Assembly: GCA_028095005.1 (NCBI GenBank)
Contig: CM051463.1
Span: 60,054,251-60,118,250 of the forward strand
Length of the DNA: 64,000 nucleotides
Reading direction: 5' to 3'
Origin: Rhynchospora pubera
Taxonomy: Eukaryota > Streptophyta > Magnoliopsida > Poales > Cyperaceae
A model generated the notes under the pieces. It saw only the letters and a program-made list of their open reading frames with translations. It had not been told where the DNA came from and did not search any database. Position numbers and translations under genes: made by a program. Shown here piece by piece: positions 48,701-60,653 of the stretch (the stretch's first letter is position 1; every line of letters starts with the position of its first letter).

Positions 48701-50700
48701 ATAGTAAAATTGTATATAATTAGCAGTGTCTTGAATGCCGTACCGGTGCTCTTACCGGCTACCGAAATCCTGTATCTTTTGATATTTCCTGGTATTTTGT
48801 CTGTTCTTATCAGATACCGCCATTGCGGCCACTGTTCTGGTTCCGGTATTATCCGAAATTTCTAGTACCCGGTAGGGTATTAAGAAAACTGTAATTAAGC
48901 AATGGGTGACTATCATTGGAACATACATCACCAGCATATAATTTTATTCCCAAAAAATAAAAAAATATTGTAATAGGACGGCCCACTGCCACTGGATAAG
49001 TAGTACTAGAGTTCAAGTATACGTGACACGCTAATAAGGTCAAGAGAGAGAACAAGCAGCAGAAACTGTCCGCATGATATGCTTATCTGTCAACTTGCTA
49101 AACTCCATTGAGAAAATTTTGAATGTAAGTTGGCTTGGAAGTTTCTATATCACGTGATTATAGCCCGGGTACTTAGGATATCCCAACCAACTAACAAAAA
49201 TTTTGTTCAGGTAAGTAATCTGTATTTATATAACCGACTCTTTATATCAAACTTACGTATTGTGGTTTATTTGGTTTTAGTGTTTAGAAATTAGAATAAA
49301 AACTGATGGGGTGTAAAGCTGGCGAAACTGTTATTGTTATATGTTAATTAATCTGACACCAAGAAAATAATTGGGAAAATAAATGCTTTGCTTTAGTGCT
49401 AGTTATTTTAGAACTGAGGTTGTGAAAGAGCAAATTAGCGAGTAATCCCATTAAATCCCATGAGTGTGTCCCATGAGCAAATTAGTGTGGTCTGCTTCAA
49501 TTGCCTTGTTGAAAAAGAAAAGAGAAAATTGAGAACATGAAAGAGCACATTTACCTGTGTCGATGAACCCAATTATGACATTTTCTTGGTCTTTTGTGGA
49601 ATATCCAGGTATTTCCATTCCTTCATTAGTGTGTAATCCCATGAAGTCCCATGAGTGTGTCGTGTGGAGCTTTCTTTTCAGATTTGGCAGAACACGGACC
49701 ACGCCAGGCATTGCTGTATGACACATTAAAAAAATTGAAAGAAAAGGATTGGTATATAATGAATATATTTTTTTTGAACAAAGTATATAATGAATATATT
49801 GTTCACCACCGAAATTAATTTTAGAGCGTAAGAGCATTTGCATGTAACTTGTTACCTGCCAATATTGAAGCTTGCTCTTTGGTTAATTTCGCTGCGAAAC
49901 CGCGAAAACCTTCTTTATAAGTGTATATATGAGATGCTTGTGCCTTCTCTAAGCTGGATGATAAACAATTATATATTTGTGATATATTTATATTTAAAAT
50001 CCGAATGCTGCAAGTGATGATACTCTTTTACTCAAAAAAAGATAAATTTTCTATTGAATCTTTTGTACCCTGTTTTTTTACCTTCCATCATGAACAGAAG
50101 CAAGCATTTGGTGGTCATGGCTCAATGTATCATCATCAATCCCCGGTTCATGGCCACTTTTTGTGGCTTTTCCCATATAAACCACATGAACCTTGTGATT
50201 TAAGAAAAACATTAAGTAGAGAAACAATAAAGGCATCATAAATATTCTAAACATACTGCTTATGCTATAAATTAGGAACAATGTGAACTTAATCTGCATC
50301 ATAGAAAGAGTAAAAATTAGTATTGTCCAACCAGGTCTCCCAACTCATTTCATCAAAAACTAATAACAGTTGTTATTGGTGCCTTCAGTGTGAAAAAAAA
50401 AAAAACAAAAAAGTTACTATTGGTATCAATCGATGTTCCTATTTTTTCAGAGGATAATCGGCAAGGTGCCCTATCAGCAATTTTTCATTAAAACAAAAGG
50501 TACCAATTGATGTCACTAAACCAAGTCTTGCATATCACTGTTGATATACAATTAGAAACATAGGATGTTTCTTTAGTGTGTGTGTGTGGGTGGGGGGGGG
50601 GGGTGGAGGTGGTGATAACCTGAGATGCCAAGGAGCAATTTAACTCGACTGCTACAATGGAGAGAAAAAGGATGATTGTGGCGACAGAAAGAGAAGCCAT
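45725..50700 (-). CDS. Subtilisin-like serine protease (plant SBT, peptidase family S8A)
   Basis: Eleven exons on the minus strand: 50620-50700, 50082-50191, 49856-49953, 49555-49713, 48331-48442, 47679-48249, 47456-47550, 47083-47325, 46853-46967, 46572-46761 and 45725-46266. Every junction is GT-AG and in phase, totalling 2,316 nt (771 aa), a normal plant subtilase length. Order of parts: signal peptide (1-26), inhibitor-I9 propeptide from HVVYMGK to KLHTTHSWDFMG, catalytic Asp148 in IIGFIDTG, His234 in TGHGTHTAS, oxyanion Asn338 in STGNAGG, a PA insert with CLDSSLNETKAKGKILVC, catalytic Ser559 in LSGTSMACPH, and a C-terminal Fn3-like domain (RTVTNVG). All key residues are intact. A secreted apoplastic protease is expected. 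Subgroup (SBT3.18-like or SBT5-like) is uncertain. Many introns set it apart from intronless SBT1 genes. Confidence 0.95.
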
Positions 50701-50709
50701 GAGACTTGA

Positions 50710-52925
50710 GGGGAATGGAGAGTAAGATTAGATATTTCACATTGGTTTTGCTTAAGGCAACTGCCAGGTTTTCTGCATGAACAAACAAAAGCAACCAACA
50801 AACAATAGCATAGGAAAAGGCCTTTGAAAGAGAGATAGAGGCTGATGGCAGTTATCTAACTACTACATCGGAAAAAAAAAAGATAAAACAGGATGAGGAA
50901 CAACACAAAAAAGCAATAGTGTCTCGTGATTACATGCCTCAGTCCTCAAAAGAAGACAACAATGCATCCAATCATTATTTTTCTTACTTGTAGTTTCTTA
51001 GATTTAACTCTTAATTCTAAATTAAAAGAAAGGAAATCAATTATGCTAAACAAGGGATGTGGTAAAGGGAAAATATGATGAACATTAAGAATATATAACT
51101 TCCTCAAAGTTTGTACTACATGTACTCCTTCAAGGTTTCTAATATGCTCCTTGTTCAAACATAATTTTTATTTGTTCCGAAAAGTTAAAAAATAATATTA
51201 AAATATTTACGAATTTTGGAAACAATTCAAAAATAATCAGAATTATATAAATGGTGTTGTGTTATCGATTTTTGAAAAACAAATAATAATATCGGTTTTT
51301 GAAATACCGATACAAGCTTACTATAATATATCGGTCTTCCAAAAACCAACACTAGCCTTTTCAAAAGAATTAATGTGAATTATTTTCAAGTCAATTTGGA
51401 GTGCCAAACTTTTGTAGCAATCCAATACGAACTCAATACAAGTCACTACATTTGTTACACGCGTCAGCGTCAACCTATGACTAACTTCTCACCGCTCTTG
51501 ATCACGACTTGTATATGTGCAACATAGCATTGCCAAGACTTAAGGTTTTTCATTTACCGAGGTTAATGTTTTTTGTCCTGGAATGTAATATTTAAGAAAC
51601 AATTTCGTGCTTATGCTAGAAAGTTACATGTTGTTTTATTTTTATCATCTGTTTATTTTTATTCCCATCAAGTCTAATTGAATCACATTAAGTTAGAGTT
51701 AAGTATGTGTATTGTCACAGACCTATTGACTTAGAAGAGATATTTGTGAGCTTAAATTCAGTGATATCTAATAGTCGAATAGTAAATGTAAAGAAGATTC
51801 AGTGCTTATGCAGACTTTTTTGAAAAACAAAGAATAGATAACCTAAACGAAAGTCATGAATGCAAAAGAGAAAAGCAGATGATCAATAAGTTGAATCGTT
51901 AAATTGAAAATAATTATTCATTATTCATTAGTGTGTTGATAGTGAATTACAAATTGCGAAATGTTAAGTGCGTTAACACGATATAGACTCGTGTTACCAC
52001 GACACAACACGCCATAATTCACTTGTACGGATTTTACACGACATCCAAATATAAAAGTTTCATTGGATATCTTTCCCACGAGTAAAAAAAGAAAAAAAAA
52101 ATCAAGCACATGACATATCTAACATCGAATGGATCAACGAAATTGAATGATTTACATACAAATTTATTTAACAAAAAATATCGATATGATAATCGGCAAT
52201 AAAATTAAAACTTATAGGAGGCATAGTAGTTAATTTCAATTTAACTCTGTGGAATAATAATACAAGTAAAATTAATCTCTAAAATAATTAACTTTAAATT
52301 TTTTTAATTATGGCTTAAAATAATCATCTAGAATTATTTGATCTATTTTTTTTTTGTCGTCCTTGATGTCAACCTAATGACTTTATTTTATAGTGCATGC
52401 ATTACAGTGGGACATTTCAAGTTTTTCAACTTTTTATGCTTCTTTACAAACTTCTGGCATGAGCATTAAAATTTGTTTTTTCTCCCAGAATTTTCAAAGT
52501 CACATAGACACAACAAAATATTTTGCTTAAAAATTTTAGTACGATCGACCTATTTGATATAAAACAACAATTTTTAAAACAAAAATAACACAAAAATTTT
52601 AAAAATAAATGAAATTTCTAAAGTTTTAAAGATTAAAATGAGATATTTAAGAACATCTGAAATCATAAATGCTACAGAACTGATTTTTAGAGGAATGGAA
52701 AAAGCGGCAGGTGCAGAAGATGCCAAAATTCCAAATTCTCTGTGGTTGGTTCAATCATGTAAATAGCCTGTAGGCAAATTGCTCCTAGTGTAAGCACATG
52801 GAACTGAGGAATTATTAATCCGCGTGTAACCCAAATATAGTAAATTAAAGAACCACAAGGAGGGTTTGGAAAATTAAAAAAAAAAAGCATTTCTGACCTT
52901 TTGTATCAACTTTAGGCCTTGGTCT

Positions 52926-52957
<32 letters not shown>

Positions 52958-53340
52958 CTCTTGGAGTCTTGGTGCTACTGTGATAGGCTGACACTGGTAA
53001 GAGAGACAAAAGTAGCGAGATAACCTCTTATTTTTTTGCTCTATCCCCAGGAATTTCATGGTGTGAAGCAGTCAAAGCGCTATTTGGTTAAAGTCTCAGA
53101 AACTAATTCCCTTTTTAACTTACCCGACGTAATAAATGTCGATATCTTGCGTTCCTTCTCATTATTTACCGGATATTTTATAGTTCTTTCAATGTAGTTA
53201 TAGATATGATGGGTTAGAAAAACACTTTTTCAGATTAGAATATCGGTGTCCCTTCCCAAAAACGACAGAGTTGTGACAGAATTCTCATAAACTAGCCACA
53301 TGAAATTTGATCTCGATAGAATTCCACTTGGAGTTGCTAG
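50710..53340. other. Intergenic DNA upstream of the subtilase
   Basis: No gene supported. An (AG)n tract lies at about 52933-52955. A short CGTGTTAACACGACAC-type patch near 51965-52015 may be a worn fragment of the GTGTCG element family. Confidence 0.4.
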
Positions 53341-53346
53341 AACCTA

Positions 53347-53495
53347 GCTCTGATACCATGATTGATTTCTTTATTATTGACAGAGAAGAAGATAAAAGAG
53401 AGAATGTAAATGTATTGATTATGATTCTATTTTCATCTCCAGTGCTCTCTGATATTTATATCCGTATACCAGTAGAACCTAATTACATTCCAACA
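53347..53495 (-). mobile_element. LTR-retrotransposon remnant (short LTR plus primer-binding site)
   Basis: On the minus strand, TGTTGGAATGTAATTAGG begins at 53495 and the LTR-like segment runs about 137 bp to …CA at 53359. It is followed at once by TGGTATCAGAGC (53358-53347), the primer-binding site complementary to initiator Met-tRNA used by many plant Copia and TRIM elements. No second LTR or coding region is evident. Confidence 0.7.
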
Positions 53496-54268
53496 CAGTG
53501 TATCTATTCTAATAACGGTAATTATCTCTAAGCTAATACATAACACTCACATTGTACCCTGACATTACATGTCACCTATATTGCACCCATAATATCCACT
53601 GAATTCTGATTTTTTTTTAATTAAATTAGGTTTGATTAGTCGGTATATATATATGCATCACATACGTAATATATATCAAATCACAATATATCACATACAA
53701 TAATATCACCATAGAAATTAACAATTATCACAACATATATATACATATAATATCACAAATTATCTATCAATTAAATTTTACCTACAAGTCTAAGTACAAA
53801 GTCAAACTACTCATTTATTGTTTAAGTTTAAACAAGAGCAACTAAAAGCGGATCTGATCTCATGGAAGGACGTCTTTCTTCCAACTTTGGTGCGCACATA
53901 AGAGTGTTGCTAAAACTTTGAGTCGAAATTGATGTAAGAAGAAAATACACGCGAGATACTCTTAAATAAAAGAATTAATCAAGATTATTGAGATCCGGAT
54001 AAATTCAAGTAAATTTTCGTAATTATAATTAATTAATTTTTTTTAAAAGCTTGGTAGCGACTAACTAAAAAATAATTAATTAATTCTTAGTATATGATTC
54101 AAGTTAGATCGTACTCTAATTAATATATGAATAGACATTTTGAAATAAATAGACATATGACGGTAGGAACAGTACATATGATCCAACAATGCATTATTAT
54201 CTAAGAAATGTTTGTGAAGGATTCAACAAGTAGTCATTTTTAGCAAATAAAGGGTTCAAGATGTTACC

Positions 54269-57200
54269 AGAAACTGTTCCAGAACCAAAGCCTTAGCCTT
54301 GGCACTAAATTCGTGGAAGCTATTCCACGGGCCATCAAAATTTTCCAGTGCAATCTTGCAAATGGTGGTTGGAAGCTTTGTGCGATATGGATCGGAGTCG
54401 AACTCCCTCATACCAACAGGCCAAACCAGAGGTCGATCAGTTACAACGCTAGTTGGCTCCTTCCTAGAACTGCTTCCTCTCCCTCGACGTTTGAGTGCAC
54501 TATTGGATTCCTCCCTTTCAGGGACCCATTCAATTTGGAGTTCTTGATTTTGTGCTGCATAGTTTGTGGGTCGACTTCTCCTCACTCTTGATTTGGTAAC
54601 CATGATGGCTCGATCTGTGATAAGAAACATCATATCTATTAGAAAAGATTGCAGGCCTGATTACTATTAGAGGGAAAATAGTATGGTGTGCAGGCCTAAT
54701 TACTATTACACCTAAAAATTCATGCATCTATTAATGTGCAATCACTGTAATGAACTACCCAACAAACAACTCATGATTCAGTTAGGACTAGTAGTGGCAC
54801 AATGCATTTAGTATGCACTCCAAACAATTCATGATTCAGTTCAAAATAGTGGAACAATACAATATATGAAACCAAACTTGTGTTGACTGGTACAATACAT
54901 AGCATGTGAATCAATTACTAAGGCTACTGAATCAATCAATACAACAGGCCAGACATTAATAAGAATTTTACACCTCTTAAGCCTCAAATTGCGAGACATA
55001 CAGAACTTTTAAGACAATGCAATTTCAGAAATGCAATAACAAGGATTTATAAAATAGAAATCAGAAATGGATTAGAGAAAACGTACCTCCAATAGAAGCC
55101 AATTTTTAATCTAAATGCAGGAAAAAAAAGAGAAAGTTAGAAATGTGGGGTTAACATATAATAAGAAGGGCCACACCAGAACAACTACAAATGTGATTCA
55201 ACAGCATTTTCTTAATTTATGACAAAATTTCAGGATATGTTCTATCATATTGAACAACTAATTGCTTTGGCATCTTAAACTAAAGTTTATAATAAAGCAT
55301 TTCATGAAATAATTGGTTTTGATGTCTATCAAGCAATAATAGTTATACACAACCCTAGCCATGACACCAGTTATACACAACCAGAACCACTATCAATTCA
55401 AAATTCTTCAATAAAAGGGGAATTATTCAATCTACAAATATGAGTCCAATTTAGAAGAGAGAAGAGAAATTGATTTCAGAAACCATACCTCCAAGAGCTC
55501 TAGTAAATAGACTATCCAACTTCTGACCTAAATGCATAAAAGAGAGAAGATAAATTAAGTAACAAATTGAGGGAAATATAAGTAGGATATAGAGAATAGA
55601 ATATGCCATCAAATCATCAGTTCTTTTGCAAGCAATTCACAGTCCCTATTTGACGTCTGTCATGCATATACACCTTGCTACTCACAAGAATGCTTAACAA
55701 ACATTGTTTATTTATCAAGTGAATGGCATATGTCATACATATACACATATACTCTTTTTCCATTTAGTGAAACTTTTACTATCTGGTGTCATGACTTTAT
55801 TCATTTTTTCAAGGAGAAAAATAGAAAAAATGATGATAAAGAAACCATACCTCCAGAAGTTGGATGAGCCTACTTAGCCTACAGAGAGAATATACACATT
55901 AGTTTACAATAAAATGAATTTTACTTTCTGTCATTAAATCAATGTTAGAGAAACTATGATCTAATCCTATGTACCTGACGTTACAACTTTGAGGAGATTA
56001 TGCTTATTGACAACATACAGTAGAGTCACTAACACACCACACATAGGGATGAAAACGGAGCGGATAAAATCCGCTCCGATCCGTATCCGAATCCGAAAAA
56101 TACACGTAACATTCGATCCGTATCCGTATCCGAACATATCCGTATTCGTATTCGTATTCCCCAAAAAAATATGGATGCGGATATGGTTTTGAGTTTTTGG
56201 ACAATATCCGATCCGTATTCGTATCCGACATGGATATTATCCGTATCCGATAGATATTAATCCGTTTATCCGTATCTTTAATGGCATAAGATGATTAATA
56301 TAATTACTTATCTACATTAGAGAATACTTTTCATTATATAATACTTAATTTTTATTAGATAAGTTCTCTTATAATAATATTTTCATTTGGACTAGTAACA
56401 TAAAATTATTTTTATTTTTTATTATTGAGACGATTATATATAGTAACAATACTAAAATTAATTTTTTTTCTCTAATTATGATGATTACATATGATTAATA
56501 TACTATTTTAATGTATGATGACATTTAAGGTAACATGATATGATTTGACATTGAATAGTTAAATATACTATTGGAATTCAAATTGTGGATAGACTGAATT
56601 TATTGATCAATCTTATTAGATTTGTACTTATGTGGTGCTTGTAATTTTAGAAGGTCTCTTATTTGCTTTCACTTTTAGCCTTTTATTTATGTATTAAAAG
56701 TTGGAACCCAACAAATAAATTTGCTTACTTTGATTTTAAAGAAGTTCACTTCTAAAGTTGTACATTGTAATTGAAGCCAATGTTATTAAAATTAACTTTC
56801 ATATTTTAAAGAAACGCTCATTTGGCTCAAACTATGAAAAATAGTAGATATTCATTCGCATGTACTACTACTGATTTTGACGAAATACTAATATAAACAC
56901 TGAGTATATTGAATAACATTATAGAGAAACTGCTATTGTAAATAAATAAAAAAGATTAAAATGTTATCCGTATCCGACAAAATATATTCGTATTCGACTC
57001 CGTATCCGAAAATATCCGAACCGTATCCGTATCTGTTTAATATCTGAACCGTATCCGTATCCGAACGCATTCGTATTCGTATCCGTATCCGGAAAAAAAT
57101 ATAGATGCGGATATGGAAAGACCAACATTCGCTCCGTATCTGATCCGTTTTCATCCCTAACCACACATGCTCACAACTAACAATAACAAAGATTTTTAGA

Positions 57201-57540
57201 CTCCGACAAGATAGTGGTTTACATTTACCATCCTGAAATAAATGAACTAACTTCTTGAACAAATAAGCGAGAAAACAAAAAATAACATACCAAAGTTGGG
57301 GCTTAATTACAAGTTTAGAACCAGTATTGTACCAACCAAGTAGCCTAACCAAAGCACACAACTATGCAACTATGCAACCAAGCGTAAATAATACTATTTG
57401 TTTCATTCCTAATTTAATATTTCAGGAACTAAATGAACTAAATGTGTATTAACTGAATGAACTAAATAAACTAAGTTAGAAATAGAAATCAATTTAGAAA
57501 AAGAAATCATACCTCCAATAGAAGCCAACGATTAATTATC
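54269..57540 (-). CDS. Partial gene resembling plant Ptta/En/Spm transposase N-terminus, with micro-exon leader
   Basis: The coding exon 54269-54620 follows an acceptor TTATCACAG and has ATG at 54603. It encodes about 112 aa (MVTKSRVRRSRPTNYAAQ…), then a donor at CTG/GTAACA. The stretch RPLVWPVGMREFDSDPYRTK, then TTICKIALENFDGPWNSFHE, then KALVLEQFL resembles the 'Transposase, Ptta/En/Spm, plant' pattern (G-x-PVG, a threonine/isoleucine helix, a W-containing linker, then a lysine-rich helix). Upstream on the same strand are tiny segments bounded by AG and GT: 55087-55110, 55489-55527, 55851-55878 and 57513-57540, each ending GGAG/GTA(T/C)G. A Ds-like element lies between the last two. No downstream exon was identified, so the gene is partial or dead. 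Confidence 0.4.
56044..57159. mobile_element. Ds-like hAT element with ATCCGTATCCG subterminal arrays
   Basis: 1,116 bp with an exact 8-bp duplication ACCACACA at 56036-56043 and 57160-57167. The 16-bp terminal inverted repeats are TAGGGATGAAAACGGA, nearly the Ac/Ds terminus (YAGGGATGAAA). About 230 bp at each end is filled with (A/T)TCCGTATCCG words; the A/T-rich middle encodes nothing recognisable. It must be mobilised in trans. Confidence 0.93.
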
Positions 57541-57755
57541 CTGAATGCAGAAAAATTGAAACTTAATTAGAAATAGAAAAAGTTAGAAATACAAATATAT
57601 ACCAATAATATCGACCTGTACCATCTATACAAATATATCAGTTGATATTGCTGGTCCTTAGGGCACAATTGGGATCTACCAATATGTATATCAGTTGATG
57701 TCAATGCATAATTTGTGTTCTTTTGGAAGAAAAGCCTCAATTCAGTTCACAAAAA

Positions 57756-57809
57756 CTACGAACCCTACCTCAATTTAGCCTCAATTAAGCTACGAACCCT
57801 ACCTCAATT
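57756..57809. repeat. Short tandem duplication, 34-bp period
   Basis: CTACGAACCCTACCTCAATT occurs at 57756 and 57790. Confidence 0.85.
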
Positions 57810-58361
57810 AAGTTCAAATTAGGAATGAAAATTAGGAAAAAAAAAAGCCTCAATTCAGTTCACAAAAGCTTAGAAATCAAGTTAGAAAAAGAAATCGCAG
57901 AAAATATTGAGAGAAAATTACCGGAATATGAGCGCCTGAATGAAAAGCTTCAATCAAAGAGGAATGAAAATTGCTTATGTATTGGACGGAAAATATTAGC
58001 GCCTGAATGAAAATTTTTCATAATTGGGGGGAAATAATTTTGGCAAAATTGGAGCGGAGATGTATTTGGGGGGAAATTGCGAAATAATTTAGCGCCTTAA
58101 TGAAAATTGGAGCGGAGATGTATCTGGGGAAAATAATTTTCCGAAATTTTCAGATCTATTTTAGCGAAGACGTATCTGGGGGAAGATGTATCTGGTGTGC
58201 CCTATAATTATCTATTGCAACTGAAATACAATGACGCATCTTCACTATCAACTAAAGATCCGACGATTAGGAAATTATCGTAGATGTGTATTGTAGGGAA
58301 TGAATTTAAATTAGGAAATTATTTTATTGATTATAAACTCATATCATGTATTTTGTATTAT

Positions 58362-58625
58362 TTTTACATTCTAAATTTATAGTAAATTTGTATCATTATC
58401 ATGTAAAAACATGAAAAAAAAACATACGAATTTTTTTGTTTATAAGAATTTACATTCTAAGTTTATAGTAAATTTGTATCATTATCATGTAAAAACATGA
58501 AAAAAAAACATACGAATTTTTTTGTTTATTATATAGAAGAATTTACATTCTAAGTTTATAGTAAATTTGTATCATTATCATGTAAAAACATGAAAAAAAA
58601 CATACAAATTTGTTTTGTTTTGTAT
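58362..58625. repeat. Three tandem copies of an 86-93-bp unit
   Basis: TACATTCTAA(G/A)TTTATAGT starts at 58365, 58451 and 58544. Each copy includes ATCATTATCATGTAAAAACA. Confidence 0.9.
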
Positions 58626-60024
58626 CATTGTTCGTTAGACTAATGGTAATACAATAATACATACATATATATTGTTCATGTAAGGAAAAACACATATGAA
58701 TTTAATTTTTATGTAAATCCTAGCTCTAATTAGGACTTGATGTAATTTGAAATCATAATACATTATCTACTTTTTTTTATACATACATATAATTAAGTTG
58801 ACTATGAAAAGCATACATGTTTATTATATAATACATACATACATACATTAAAAAACAGTTTAAATAAAATTTTGATACATACATACATACATATATGTTT
58901 ATTATATAATACATACATACATACATACATACATACATTGACTAAGGTAAATAAAATTTTGCTATGCTTTGATCAATTGTATGATATGACTTGCATGTGT
59001 GTAACTAAGGTAAATAAAATTTTGCATGGGCTTATATTATTGAACAAAGGAAACTCCAGTCTTAATATTACATATATGTGAGCAAAGAAAATCATTTATA
59101 TTATTGAACAAGCATATTATGTATGTTCAAGTCTTAATATTACATATTAATATTAGACGAAGGAAACCATTAAGAATATATACACATATCTTAATTTATG
59201 TATTTGAAGCCAATGAAGATCCTAAAGATACTAAAGTAGGTGGTCTATATATCACCAATTCACCATTTAAGTGTGTGTGTGTGTTTTTTTTTTTTGCATT
59301 CTTATCAACTTCATATTATTTATTTAAAAAAAATTTTATATGTACGAATAGGAGATATGTGTATATATTCTTAATTTAAAGTTTAATTATTGGTTTTTAC
59401 ATAAGAAGAAAAGATATTACAGGATTTATTAAGAAAAAAAATAGAATTCTTTTTTGTCCCTTTTTAAAGGTCATGCAACGATTATCATTTTTTTTAAAAT
59501 CTTTAAAAGAAATTTTAATGATCTTCATGCTATACTAAATAAGTCCAATAGTTTCTGTTTTCATGCTGATTCATGTTTGTTATAGTATCTCACATTGAGA
59601 ACATTCATTCATAAGGAAATAATTAAACAAATACATAAATAAAAGCAAACAAAAATTCTAGAAGTAAAATAAAAATATGATATTATCCTTTAGCTTCTTT
59701 AGAATCTTCATTGGCTTCAAATACATACACTAAAATATATACACCAGAATAAATAAATCCTCTAAAATAAATCATGGAAGTGTAATAATAGTATCATAAT
59801 CGTTTATTATTAATAGTTTCCTTTGTCTAATATTAAGACTTGAAGATACATAATATGCAATATGCAAGATGATGTACCAATCCAGAATGCGACTATCAAA
59901 ATATTCTTCAATTAATTAATCAAGCAAACATCTAATATTCCAAGATGATGTACCGATCAGCTACATTAGAAATAAAATAGTTAAGTATCTAGTGGCCAAA
60001 AAAAATAACAAGGCAAACCAGCAA

Positions 60025-60152
60025 TAATACTATCAAATATATCTTGGTCAAACCTGAAAAAATATATAATAATATTAATAATATAAATTCCAATATTATC
60101 AAATATATCTTGGTCAAACCAGCAATAATACTATCAAATATATCTTGGTCAA
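60025..60152. repeat. Three copies of a 27-bp motif
   Basis: TATCAAATATATCTTGGTCA follows AATACTA or AATATTA at about 60025, 60090 and 60124. Confidence 0.85.
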
Positions 60153-60653
60153 ATAACAAAAAATTCCATTGTTTCTTTTTGAGGAATGGGCTTAATGTAC
60201 TAATGTTATATAAAAAAAATTTAGGAAGAAGAAAATGAAAAATTTAAAATAAATTTAGGCCATTCATTTAAGTCGTAATTAATTATAAATATTTATCATT
60301 CTGAATAAATGATTTAGATTTAAAAAAAAAGGCCCACCACCTGACTGGTGGGACCTTTTGTATGTCTGCTCAAACTATTCTATTCTACCGAAATCCAGAT
60401 CTCACTTGTCTCCTCTCCACTTCGTTTACTTGCTTGCGTTATCCTTCCCAAAGACTATATATATAGTCTCTATCCGGAAGCTATTTTTCGATTGTGGGAC
60501 TAACTCTCCACTATATTTGAATCCGGATATATTTTTCGACTTTCCGTCTGCCTATATATTCTCACTTGATATATTTCATTTCCGTCTAACTCTCCACTAT
60601 ATTAATTTCCTTTCTTTCTCTACACTCTATCAAATCCTAGCAATGAGGAAAAG

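Larger units (their letters stand above)
58150..60400. other. A/T-rich repeat-laden intergenic DNA
   Basis: No gene supported. Contains a three-unit tandem repeat (58362-58625), ATAC microsatellites (about 58836-58936) and a repeated TATCAAATATATCTTGGTCA motif (60025-60152). Confidence 0.5.

Noticed and set aside
48728..48875. TACCGG-rich patch in subtilase intron 4, resembling another hAT
   Set aside because: The ends look partly inverted (GCCGTACCGG / CCGGTAGGGT), but no 8-bp duplication could be found.
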